Origin: Gaoshiqia hydrogeniformans
GTDB lineage: Bacteria; Bacteroidota; Bacteroidia; Bacteroidales; Prolixibacteraceae
DNA length: 64,000 nt
Assembly: GCF_049347105.1 (NCBI RefSeq)
Contig: NZ_CP186334.1
Span: 930,001-994,000 of the forward strand
Reading direction: 5' to 3'
Shown here: positions 18,624-26,817 of the stretch, piece after piece
Position numbering within the stretch: position 1 is the first letter of the stretch
How the letters are laid out: every line of letters begins with the position of its first letter
Notes under the pieces: model-generated
Told to the model about the DNA's origin: nothing
Seen by the model: only the letters and a program-made list of their open reading frames with translations
The model's database searches: none
Made by a program: the position numbers and the translations under genes

Positions 18624-19465
18624 TGAATAAAAAAGAACTTGAAGCAGCAGAACACCTGATTTCGCTTGCCCTGGAAGAAGATGTGGCAACAGGCGATATT
18701 ACCACCGACCATTTAATTCCGGCCGAAACCCGTAAGAAGGCCTACATGGTAGCGAAAGCCGACGGCGTAATTGCCGGCATGCAGGTCGCTGAAATGGTCT
18801 TCCGCAAGCTGGACAAAGAACTGGACTGGAAACCGAAAGTAAATGAAGGCGACCGGGTAAAAAAGGGCGACATCATTGTCCGATTCGAAGCCAGTTACCG
18901 GGCGCTGTTAACCGGCGAACGCTCCGCCCTGAATTTTTTCCAGCGCATGTCGGGTATTGCCAGTATGTCAGCCCGTTACGCCGATGCCGTCAAAACGTTC
19001 AATACCGTGATCCTCGATACCCGGAAAACATTGCCTGGCTTCCGCCTGCTGGATAAATATGCCGTAAAAACAGGAGGAGCAAGCAACCACCGCATCGGCC
19101 TGTTCGACATGGTGATGATCAAAGACAACCACATTGATGTGGCCGGAGGAATTAGCCCTGCCGTCAGCCAGATCAGAAGCAAAGTTCCCGCCGGAATCAA
19201 GATTGAGGTGGAAACAAGCAACCTGGAACAGGTGCAGGAAGCGCTGGACGCCGGGGCCGACATCATCATGCTCGATAACATGAATACGGAAACCATGACC
19301 CGGGCGGTACAACTCATCCGGGGCCGGGCCAAAGTAGAAGCCTCGGGAAACATGACGCTCGAACGGCTGAAAGAAGTTGCCGCTACCGGTGTCGACTACA
19401 TTTCTATCGGCGCGCTCACCCACTCGGTGCAGGCCCTGGACATCAGCCAACGGATTGAGTTATGA
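18620..19465 (+). CDS. nadC: Nicotinate-nucleotide pyrophosphorylase (carboxylating)
   Basis: Quinolinate phosphoribosyltransferase, 281 aa, making nicotinate mononucleotide from quinolinate and PRPP. Motifs are EEDVATGDITTD, the FFQRMSGIAS segment, DTRKTLPGFRLLDKYAVKTGGASNHR (split by the PRPP and quinolinate-binding Arg and Lys residues), IKDNHI, and the EVETSNLEQ/IMLDN pair. Two in-frame ATG codons (18620 and 18623) overlap the nadB stop. The stop overlaps the coaX start by 4 bp. Confidence 0.96.
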   Translation: MMNKKELEAAEHLISLALEEDVATGDITTDHLIPAETRKKAYMVAKADGVIAGMQVAEMVFRKLDKELDWKPKVNEGDRVKKGDIIVRFEASYRALLTGERSALNFFQRMSGIASMSARYADAVKTFNTVILDTRKTLPGFRLLDKYAVKTGGASNHRIGLFDMVMIKDNHIDVAGGISPAVSQIRSKVPAGIKIEVETSNLEQVQEALDAGADIIMLDNMNTETMTRAVQLIRGRAKVEASGNMTLERLKEVAATGVDYISIGALTHSVQALDISQRIEL

Positions 19466-20187
19466 ACCTGGTGATCGACATCGGCAATTCCCGCATCAAG
19501 CTGGCCCTCTTCAACGATCGCGACCTCATGTTCAATGTCCCGCTCGACGGCCTGGAGGTGAAACACCTTCAACTGTTGAAAGATGAACATCCGCAACTAA
19601 ACAAGGCGATTTTATCCACCGTACGCGATTACCCCGCCGAGGTCCGCAAATTTTTGTCATCGTCTTTTGACTCGTTTACCGAGTTAAACCATCATACACC
19701 GGTTCCGGTGATCAACCGCTACAAAACACCGGAAACACTGGGGCTTGACCGGCTGGCCGCAGCCGTTGGTGCGGCAGATCTGTTCCCTGCGCATCCGGTG
19801 TTAATCATTGATGCCGGCACGGCGATCACCTTTGACTTGCTTTCGGAAAACAATGAATACCTGGGCGGAAATATCTCGCCCGGACTGAGAACCCGCTTCA
19901 AAGCGCTTCACCAGTTCACCGGGAAGCTCCCCCTCATCGTCCCCGGCGATGAATTTCAGCTTATCGGAACCGATACCGAATCGGCGATCAGGGCCGGTGT
20001 TCAGTTGGGCATGATCTTCGAAGTGCAGCAATACATCGACCGGTATCATGCCCGCTACAACAAGCTGAAGGTGATCATGACCGGTGGTGATGCCCCCTTT
20101 TTCGACAATAAACTCACAAAACTCGACCTCATCCAGTTCAACCTGACCTTGATCGGATTAAATAAAATACTGGAATACAATAGCTAA
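19462..20187 (+). CDS. coaX: Type III pantothenate kinase
   Basis: ASKHA-fold kinase for the first step of coenzyme A synthesis, 241 aa. It has the phosphate-binding DIGNSRIKLALF near the N-terminus, GLDRLAAAVGA, the catalytic DAGTAITFDLL, and GGNISPGLRTRFKALHQFTGKLP. The third gene of the nadB-nadC-coaX unit, it starts inside the nadC stop (ATGA overlap). The repeat block begins within 20 bp of its stop codon. Confidence 0.95.
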   Translation: MNLVIDIGNSRIKLALFNDRDLMFNVPLDGLEVKHLQLLKDEHPQLNKAILSTVRDYPAEVRKFLSSSFDSFTELNHHTPVPVINRYKTPETLGLDRLAAAVGAADLFPAHPVLIIDAGTAITFDLLSENNEYLGGNISPGLRTRFKALHQFTGKLPLIVPGDEFQLIGTDTESAIRAGVQLGMIFEVQQYIDRYHARYNKLKVIMTGGDAPFFDNKLTKLDLIQFNLTLIGLNKILEYNS

Positions 20188-20204
20188 CTGAAAGACAAAC
20201 GAGC

Positions 20205-20515
20205 GGGAAAAAGTAACAGTGTTCGGTAATCAGTGATCAGTCGCAGTTCGACGCAGGTACTTTTTAGCTTCAAATTCCAAGTTTCAAGTTCCAAGTTCAA
20301 TGACCAATTATCCAATGACCAATTAACGGAGACGAGAGAAAGTAACAGTGTCCAATCTCAGTGCTCAGTGTTCAGTCACAAACCGCAAGTCGCGAAGACC
20401 TGGAATTTGGAACTTGAAATTTGAAACTCTCTGCCTTAATAAATAAAACGCAAAGGACGCGGAGAAGCGCAAAGGGAGATTACCGATTATCGATCACTGA
20501 TCACTGATCAGCAGT
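20205..20515. repeat. Block of degenerate interspersed repeat words
   Basis: A non-coding mosaic of short repeated words. AAAGTAACAGTGT occurs twice in direct orientation (20210-20222 and 20339-20351). A composite of TTCAAGTTCCAAG-type and CAATGACCAATT-type words runs from 20266 to 20326. Its inverse (TGGAATTTGGAACTTGAAA, 20401-20419, extending to 20430) follows. CAGTGATCAGT-type words lie at 20231-20241, 20361-20378 and, inverted, 20491-20511. A GCAAAGGACGCGGAGAAGCGC-type word lies near 20450-20472. Exact 17- and 19-nt segments recur at 59886-59902 and, inverted, at 29319-29337. No ORF of note is present. Confidence 0.8.
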
Positions 20516-20538
20516 TGTAAAGAAGTAATTTCTTAATT

Positions 20539-20835
20539 TTATGGAATTCCGGAAAAATCAGTTCCCATCAGACGCAACGACAGGTCCTGCTGAAGATGGT
20601 TAGGTTTTCGGGGCAGAAGATGATCTCTGCAACAATATTGCGTATTATTAAGCCAGATAAGAGAGTCTTCGATGATGTTTTTGTTGTAAAATAATACCAC
20701 GCGATGCAATCGCACGGCTGCGGGGGGCCCAAAAATGACCTGCCGGTCGTTAAAAAAACAAAAATATAATCCGGGGAGCAGCAGGCCTAAACCGGCCGGA
20801 AACGCCTTCTCCTGCCACTTTTGCCACTCTGGCAT
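20539..20835 (-). CDS. Possible small unrecognised protein
   Basis: An isolated 98-codon frame (ATG at 20835; GTG at 20853 would add 6 codons) in the coaX to TPR-gene gap. The product starts MPEWQKWQEKAFPAG, has a hydrophobic stretch GLGLLLPGLYFCFF, and ends LSLRLMGTDFSGIP. Codon choice in the C-terminal two thirds looks like real coding sequence. I recognise no family, and it could be the remnant of a longer gene. It is divergent from the TPR gene and borders the repeat block, so a chance ORF remains possible. Confidence 0.3.
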   Translation of the reverse strand: MPEWQKWQEKAFPAGLGLLLPGLYFCFFNDRQVIFGPPAAVRLHRVVLFYNKNIIEDSLIWLNNTQYCCRDHLLPRKPNHLQQDLSLRLMGTDFSGIP

Positions 20836-20957
20836 GAGTTTTGACAAAACCACTTCAGTAAATCGTTCTTTGTCATTTATGATTTTAACGATTAAATTTG
20901 CCCCCTACAGAAGATTCACTATTTGATTTTTAGGTAAAAACTGTATCAAAATAAGTT

Positions 20958-20965
20958 TATCTTTG
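20958..20965 (+). promoter_or_regulatory. Candidate -7 promoter box for the TPR-lptC operon
   Basis: TATCTTTG matches TAnnTTTG exactly and lies 72 bp before the start codon at 21038. No TTTG is found at the ideal -33 spacing. Confidence 0.45.
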
Positions 20966-21037
20966 ACCTCTGTTTCGTAAAAAAACGAAATATTTGAATT
21001 TGAGATTTAAACGTACAATTTATAATATTTTCAAACG

Positions 21038-22672
21038 ATGAGATCTTTGCTATTAAAAACTAAAATTTTGACATTCACCTTGGCTGTGGTGACAAGCATT
21101 TCGGCATTTGCCCAACAACGGCAGGTTACCGGAACCGTTTACCGGGAAGGAAAACCCGCAGCCGGGGTAACCGTTGAAGCACACCGCTCAAGTACGCCTT
21201 ACATGACCAGCTTCGACGGAAAATACACAGTTACAGTTGACAGTAAAAGTAAATACATCAAGTTTACTTTCATCGACGAATCAAAACGGCTCGACATAGA
21301 AGGAAACACCAATACCGTGATCGATTTCAGCTTCGACGGCGAGCTTCCGGGCCAGGCTGCTGAACAGGCAGAAACAGGAGTTGACTTACGCACCAGCCAG
21401 CAACTTGTTCAGGCCAAGGTGACCGACTTCATGAGCGAATACACGATGTATGATCAGTTTTATAAACAAAAAGATTATAAATCGGCCCTCACCCCCTGGA
21501 AAAAAATCTTTGACAAATATCCCAAGTCATCGATCAACATTTACATTCACGGGGCCAATATGTACGAGGACCTGATCAATAATACCGCCGATTGGACAAC
21601 AAAAGACAAATACATCGACAGTTTAATGCTTGTTTACGACCGCCGGATCAAGTATTTTGATCAGAAAGGTTTTGTTCTCGGACGTAAAAGCACCGACTAC
21701 CTGAAATACAAACTCGCCAATGAAAACCGGGATGACGAGCAATTGAAATCGATCCTTAAAAAAGGATACGGCGAGATGGACGAAGCCATCAAGCTTGAAA
21801 AAAATGAAACGGAAGTTGCGGTGCTGGTTGTGTTTATGCAGGCCACCAAACGTTTGTTTATTATGGGCGAATTGCCTAAAGAAACTGTTGCTCAAAATTA
21901 CGAAACAGCGTCGGCCATCCTGGATGCCAACCTGGCCAAAGAACCAAACAGCGAAAAATTCACAACCGCGAAAACACTGGTCGATCAATTGTTCCAAACC
22001 AGTGGCGCCGCCGATTGCGATGCGTTGATTGCCCTGTATAAACCCAAATTCGACCAAATTGCGCTTGACATTGATGAACTGAAGAAAATGCTTCGCGTAC
22101 TCGACCGGCAGGATTGTACCGAAAGTGAGCTTTTCGCACGCGCATCAGAAAAGTTGTACAGCCTGGAGCCATCGGCAGAAGCTGCTTTCAACATGGCCCG
22201 CCTGTTTGTAAAACGCGACGATTTTAACCGGGCAAAAGAATATTACCAGAATGCCATTGCTTCGGAAACCGACAAAGAGCTGCTGGCCAAATATTATTAC
22301 GAGCTGGGCATCTTTACCTTCGTTAAAGAACATGCCTTCCAGAAAGCCCGCGATTACGCTAAAAAATCACTGGAGAACAACCCGAATTCAGGACGTACCC
22401 TGATTCTGATCGGCGACATTTACGCCCAGTACAGCAAAAACTACGGCGACGACGAATTTGCCCATCAAACCATGTATTGGCTGGCGGTAGATTATTATGA
22501 AAAAGCAAAACGTGTTGACCCGGATGTTTTCTCAGCGGCCAATGCTAAAATCAATACGTACAGAGTGTATTTCCCCGACAAAGAAACCTTGTTCTTCCAA
22601 GGCTTACAAGACGGTCAGACTTACACATTTGGAAGCTGGATCAACGAATCAACAAAAGTCCGTGCAAAGTAA
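21038..22672 (+). CDS. Secreted TPR protein with N-terminal carboxypeptidase-regulatory-like domain
   Basis: A 544-aa exported protein with a signal peptide (residues 1-25, ending AFAQQ). A beta-sandwich domain (about 27-100, RQVTGTVYREGKPAAGVTVEAH) is followed by an alpha-helical region rich in TPR-like repeats, most clearly in residues 360-510 (AAFNMARLFVKRDDFNRAKEYYQNAI, ARDYAKKSLENNPNSGRTLILIGDIYAQY). It is probably a periplasmic or outer-membrane-associated scaffold; the exact function is unknown. It is the first gene of a run with lptC, a CNNM/CBS protein and a PpiD-like chaperone, which suggests an envelope role. Its end overlaps the proposed lptC start. Confidence 0.85.
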   Translation: MRSLLLKTKILTFTLAVVTSISAFAQQRQVTGTVYREGKPAAGVTVEAHRSSTPYMTSFDGKYTVTVDSKSKYIKFTFIDESKRLDIEGNTNTVIDFSFDGELPGQAAEQAETGVDLRTSQQLVQAKVTDFMSEYTMYDQFYKQKDYKSALTPWKKIFDKYPKSSINIYIHGANMYEDLINNTADWTTKDKYIDSLMLVYDRRIKYFDQKGFVLGRKSTDYLKYKLANENRDDEQLKSILKKGYGEMDEAIKLEKNETEVAVLVVFMQATKRLFIMGELPKETVAQNYETASAILDANLAKEPNSEKFTTAKTLVDQLFQTSGAADCDALIALYKPKFDQIALDIDELKKMLRVLDRQDCTESELFARASEKLYSLEPSAEAAFNMARLFVKRDDFNRAKEYYQNAIASETDKELLAKYYYELGIFTFVKEHAFQKARDYAKKSLENNPNSGRTLILIGDIYAQYSKNYGDDEFAHQTMYWLAVDYYEKAKRVDPDVFSAANAKINTYRVYFPDKETLFFQGLQDGQTYTFGSWINESTKVRAK

Positions 22673-23243
22673 TCGTTTAAAAAAACCGCGATATTCTCAT
22701 GTAAGCATTGCAATTCTCCTGACGGGAATTGCAATGCTTTTCTTTTCGTGTGCCAATAAGATTGAAAAAATCAAAGAGTTCTCAGCCGGAGATAAGTTGC
22801 CGACCATGGATGCAGAGCAATTTGAAATGATTTACTCCGACTCGACCATTGTCCGGTTTAAACTGATTACGCCAAAGTTACTGCGGTACGACCAGGAAAA
22901 AGTCCCGTTTACCGAGTTTCCCGAGGGGATCGAGATTGAAAAGTTCAACGAAAAAATGAAGGTGGTTTCGGTCATCACATCCGATTATGCCTTATATTAC
23001 ACGAGAGAAAAGAAATGGATTGCCAAAAATAATGTTGTGGCAATCAACCAGGACGGAGACTCACTGAAAACGGAAGAACTGATCTGGGAAGAAGCAAAAG
23101 GAAAGTTTTATTCCGAACAATTTGTGAAAATCATTCGTACTGATCAAATAATCACGGGTATCGGATTTGAATCAGATCAGGACATGTCGAACTGGGAAAT
23201 AAAAAAAGTGAAAGGCACACTCTACCTCGACGTTGCAGAATAA
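22662..23243 (+). CDS. lptC: LptC-like LPS export periplasmic protein
   Basis: A ~193-aa bitopic or lipoprotein-type LptC, the periplasmic bridge element for lipopolysaccharide transport. No ATG fits: the frame runs back into the TPR gene, and the next internal ATG is within the signal segment. The GTG at 22662 overlaps the TPR stop codon by 11 bp and gives a normal length. The membrane segment SIAILLTGIAMLFFSC is followed by an LptC beta-jellyroll (MDAEQFEMIYSDSTIVRFKLITPKLLRY ending KKVKGTLYLDV). The start is inferred; the family call is good. Confidence 0.8.
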   Translation: MQSNRLKKPRYSHVSIAILLTGIAMLFFSCANKIEKIKEFSAGDKLPTMDAEQFEMIYSDSTIVRFKLITPKLLRYDQEKVPFTEFPEGIEIEKFNEKMKVVSVITSDYALYYTREKKWIAKNNVVAINQDGDSLKTEELIWEEAKGKFYSEQFVKIIRTDQIITGIGFESDQDMSNWEIKKVKGTLYLDVAE

Positions 23244-23247
23244 AATC

Positions 23248-24522
23248 ATGGAAGTACTGATATTCACCATAGTCATTACCATTTTTTTTTCAGCTTTTTT
23301 CTCGGGGATGGAAATTGCTTTTGTTTCGGCCAATAAACTCCGCCTTGAGCTCGACAAAAAACACGATTCGTTAAACTCACGGGTATTAAGCGTTTTCACC
23401 AGAAATCCGGGCCAGTACATCGCCACGACGCTGGTTGGCAACAACATTGCCCTGGTGATTTACGGGGTGGCCTTCGCCAACCTGCTCGAACCTTCGTTTT
23501 ACAGGTTAACCGGTTCGGCCGGCGCCGTCCTGTTTTTACAAACCATCAGTTCAACCCTGATCATTTTGGTTACAGCCGAATTTTTACCAAAAACCTTGTT
23601 CCGCATTAATCCCAACCTGGTATTACGCATCTTTGCATCCCCGCTCATTCTGTTCTATTACCTTTTTTACCCGGTGACAAAGATCACCATGGGAATATCG
23701 AAATTGTTACTAAACGGGATTTTCAGGGCTGCCATTGACGAGGAAGAAGAACGCATCGTTTTCAGCCGGATCGATCTCGATCATTTTGTAAACGAACCCG
23801 ATAGCCCTTCGGTACAGGAAGACGTAAACATCGAGAAAGAGATCAAACTGTTCCGGAATGCCCTGGAGTTTTCGAAGGTAAAAATCCGTGAGATCATGGT
23901 CCCCCGCACCGAAATGGTTGCTCTCGACATCAACAATTCAAGCCTGGAAGAGCTCAAACAAAAATTTATTGAAACCGGTTATTCCCGCATCCTGTTCTAT
24001 CAGGACCATATTGACAACATCATCGGCTACATTCACCATTCGAGCATTTTTACCAATCCCGAATCCATCGGCGCCAACCTGAACAAGCTGCTCATTATCC
24101 CCGAAACCATGCCGGCAAGCAAGCTTTTCAGAAAATTTATCCAGCAACACCGCAGCATCGCCCTTGTTGTTGACGAGTTTGGCGGAACCTCGGGCCTGGT
24201 TACCAGCGAAGATATCCTGGAAGAGATTTTCGGCGAAATAGAAGATGAACATGACACCCTCGTGCTGGTCGACCGTAAGTTAAGCGATACCGAATACATC
24301 CTTTCGGCCCGCCTCGACCTGGATATCCTGAACGAAAAATACAACCTCGATTTCCCGTTGACCGAAAACTTCGAAACGCTGGCCGGTTATATCCTGTTCC
24401 ACTACGAAAGTATTCCCAAAATAAACACCGTCATCACCATCGACCATTTTCGTTTTAAAATATTAAAAGCATCCAATACCCGAATCGAGCTGGTAAACCT
24501 CAAGATATTGGATAACACCTAA
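23248..24522 (+). CDS. CNNM/CBS-domain membrane protein of the HlyC/CorC (TlyC-like) family
   Basis: A 424-aa integral membrane protein. An N-terminal CNNM/DUF21 domain has about four membrane segments (starting VLIFTIVITIFFSAFFSGMEIAFVSA), with the conserved TTLVGNNIA and EFLPKTLFR motifs. Two CBS motifs follow (about residues 200-320, with REIMVPRTEMVAL and IALVVDEFGGTSGLVTSEDILEEIFGEI). A CorC_HlyC transport-associated domain lies at the C-terminus. A TTG 15 bp upstream would extend the frame into lptC, but the ATG after the lptC stop is better. Related proteins act in Mg/Co efflux or, as GldE, in gliding; the role here is unassigned. Confidence 0.88.
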   Translation: MEVLIFTIVITIFFSAFFSGMEIAFVSANKLRLELDKKHDSLNSRVLSVFTRNPGQYIATTLVGNNIALVIYGVAFANLLEPSFYRLTGSAGAVLFLQTISSTLIILVTAEFLPKTLFRINPNLVLRIFASPLILFYYLFYPVTKITMGISKLLLNGIFRAAIDEEEERIVFSRIDLDHFVNEPDSPSVQEDVNIEKEIKLFRNALEFSKVKIREIMVPRTEMVALDINNSSLEELKQKFIETGYSRILFYQDHIDNIIGYIHHSSIFTNPESIGANLNKLLIIPETMPASKLFRKFIQQHRSIALVVDEFGGTSGLVTSEDILEEIFGEIEDEHDTLVLVDRKLSDTEYILSARLDLDILNEKYNLDFPLTENFETLAGYILFHYESIPKINTVITIDHFRFKILKASNTRIELVNLKILDNT

Positions 24523-24614
24523 AATAAAGCGGGAATCATACGGATTAATACCTAAAATGATTATCTTCGTAGCTCGAAAAAAATTAAGTACAAAAAATTC
24601 ATAATTATCAGTAA

Positions 24615-26729
24615 ATGGCTACCCTACAGAGTATTCGAAATCGTGCTGGTTTATTAGTAGCGATTATTATTGGTCTGGCGCTTGTTGCTTTTATCCTGGG
24701 AGATATCTTAAACACAGGAAGCTCATTATTAAGACCTTCGCAGATGGAAGTTGCAAGTATTAACGGAACATCTGTCCAATATCCTGATTTCCAGAAAAGA
24801 ATTGAAGAAACCGCTGAAATTTATAAGATGAACAGCGGCCAAACCCAGCTGGACGATAACACCTGGACCCAGATCCGCGAACAGGTATGGCAGGAAGTGG
24901 TCCGTGAAATCGTGATGGAAGACGTGTTTGACGACCTTGGACTGACCGTAACATCAGAAGAGCTGTTTGACCTGGTACAGGGATCCAACATACATCCGAT
25001 CATCCAGCAGCTTTTTACTAACCCAAACACCGGACAGGTTGATAAATCGGCCATCCTTCAGTTCCTGAGATCACTCGAATTTGGCGCCACAGCCCAGCAA
25101 AAAGCCTATTGGTTGTACATCGAAGAACAAATTAAAAAAGACCGGGTTCAGACAAAATACAATAATCTGATCAAACAAGGGCTTTATGTAACCACTGCCG
25201 AAGCTGAAAAAAGCCTGGCCGAGAAAAACAAAACGGCGAATATTCAATACATCAGCCTGCCGTACAGCTCGATGCCCGACAGCGCGGTAAAAGTAACCGA
25301 CGCCGAACTGAAAGCCTATTACAACGCCCACAAAGACGATTACAAACAAGACAAATCGCGCACCATCGAATACATTGTTTTCCCGGTAACTGCTTCGGGC
25401 GAAGATGATGCAAATACCCGTAAATGGGTCGAAGAAGCTAAAGACGAGTTTGCCGCGGCAACAGAAAACGAGGCTTACATCAACGTAAACTCAGATATTC
25501 GTTTCGAAAACATCTACCTGAAAAAAGAAGATCTGACCGAAGAACTTGGCGAGTTTGCCTTTAATGGCAACATTGGCGACATCTATGGCCCTTACAAAGA
25601 AGGCAACGCCTATAAACTGGCAAAAGTCGACGATTTCAAAGATCTTCCCGATTCGGTTCAGGCCAGCCACATCCTGATCCGCCCCGAAACTGCCGGAAGC
25701 TACGAAGCAGCGCTGGCTTTGGCTGACAGTTTGAAAACGGTGATTGAAAAAGGCACCAAATTCGAAACATTAGCCGGCACCTATTCCGAAGATCCGGGAT
25801 CGGCCATTAAAGGCGGAGATTTAGGTTGGTTTAGACGGAACCAAATGGTTAAACCCTTTGAAGATGCCGCCTTTAACGGCGATGTCAATAAACTTTACGT
25901 GGCAACCACCCAGTTTGGCGTCCATCTGATTCAACCAACCAAAAAAGGAAAAACGGTAAAACAAGTCCGCCTAGCCATCCTGGCGCGGAACGTCGAACCA
26001 AGTACCCAAACCTATCAGAAAATTTATGCCGAAGCCAGTAAGTTTGCCAGCGAAAACCGGAATGGCAAAGACTTTTCCAACTCGGTGAGCGCACAAAGCC
26101 TGACCAAAAAAATTGCCCGTGTTGGCGAAAACGACCGTCAGATCACCGGTCTGGAATATTCGCGTTCACTGGTTCGCGCCGCCTACCAGTCTGATGTCAA
26201 CGACATCCTGGTGAACAATGAAGGATCGACAATCTTCGAATTCGGCAATAATTTTGTCATCGCTACCTTAACGGAAGTGTTTGAAGAAGGCTATTCCTCG
26301 TTCGAAGAAGCGCGCTTACGCGTTGATTTGGCTGTGAGAAAAGAAAATAAAGCCAAAGCCCTGATCGAAAAAATGAAGGCGGCTGCCAGCGGAACAGACC
26401 TGGATGCCATTGCCGAAAAACTGGGAACTGAAGTTCGTGATGTCAACGGAATCAACTTCTCGATGTACTCGGTTCCCGCCCTGGGTGTCGAACCTGCTGT
26501 TGTTGGTACGGTAGCCGGCATGAAACAGGATGAAATTTCGGCCCCGGTAAAAGGAAACAATGGCGTTTACCTGGTTAAAGTGGTTACTGTTTCCGAAGGA
26601 ACTCAGACGAACGTACTGGCCGAGAAACAAACCCTTACCCAATCGTTGGGCTACCGTGCCTCATTCCAGGCTTACGAAGCGCAACGAAAACTGGCAGAGA
26701 TAGAAGATAAAAGAGCAAAATTCTATTAA
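24615..26729 (+). CDS. PpiD/SurA-like membrane-anchored peptidyl-prolyl isomerase
   Basis: A 704-aa periplasmic folding chaperone. An N-terminal membrane anchor (residues 11-31, GLLVAIIIGLALVAFILGDIL) precedes a SurA_N_3-type chaperone domain (about 40-200) and a parvulin domain (about 350-440) with SHILIRPE, GTYSEDPGSAIKGGDLGWF and FEDAAFNG. A second, degenerate parvulin-like region and a helical tail follow. This layout matches PpiD, which assists outer-membrane protein folding. It is the last gene of the envelope group and is followed by a strong terminator. Confidence 0.9.
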   Translation: MATLQSIRNRAGLLVAIIIGLALVAFILGDILNTGSSLLRPSQMEVASINGTSVQYPDFQKRIEETAEIYKMNSGQTQLDDNTWTQIREQVWQEVVREIVMEDVFDDLGLTVTSEELFDLVQGSNIHPIIQQLFTNPNTGQVDKSAILQFLRSLEFGATAQQKAYWLYIEEQIKKDRVQTKYNNLIKQGLYVTTAEAEKSLAEKNKTANIQYISLPYSSMPDSAVKVTDAELKAYYNAHKDDYKQDKSRTIEYIVFPVTASGEDDANTRKWVEEAKDEFAAATENEAYINVNSDIRFENIYLKKEDLTEELGEFAFNGNIGDIYGPYKEGNAYKLAKVDDFKDLPDSVQASHILIRPETAGSYEAALALADSLKTVIEKGTKFETLAGTYSEDPGSAIKGGDLGWFRRNQMVKPFEDAAFNGDVNKLYVATTQFGVHLIQPTKKGKTVKQVRLAILARNVEPSTQTYQKIYAEASKFASENRNGKDFSNSVSAQSLTKKIARVGENDRQITGLEYSRSLVRAAYQSDVNDILVNNEGSTIFEFGNNFVIATLTEVFEEGYSSFEEARLRVDLAVRKENKAKALIEKMKAAASGTDLDAIAEKLGTEVRDVNGINFSMYSVPALGVEPAVVGTVAGMKQDEISAPVKGNNGVYLVKVVTVSEGTQTNVLAEKQTLTQSLGYRASFQAYEAQRKLAEIEDKRAKFY

Positions 26730-26750
26730 TATCGAATGATCGGATATAAG

Positions 26751-26780
26751 AAAAAGCAGGCTAACCACCTGCTTTTTTAT
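26751..26780 (+). terminator. Intrinsic terminator after the PpiD-like gene
   Basis: AAAAAGCAGG (26751-26760) and CCTGCTTTTT (26768-26777) make a perfect 10-bp stem with a 7-nt loop, followed by further T residues. Confidence 0.9.
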
Positions 26781-26793
26781 TTTTCGAAATACC

Positions 26794-26801
26794 TATATTT
26801 G
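26794..26801 (+). promoter_or_regulatory. Candidate -7 promoter box for the GH43-like lipoprotein gene
   Basis: TATATTTG matches TAnnTTTG. It begins 24 bp before the ATG at 26818, which implies a short leader of about 10 nt. Confidence 0.5.
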
Positions 26802-26817
26802 AAAAAAACATGTTCCT

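Noticed and set aside
20221..20515. CRISPR array
   Set aside because: The repeats are degenerate, vary in length and orientation, and have no regular spacers or cas genes nearby.
20188..21037. Insertion sequence remnant
   Set aside because: No transposase-like protein is recognisable and no clear terminal inverted repeats with target duplication are visible; the inverted words are too degenerate to define ends.
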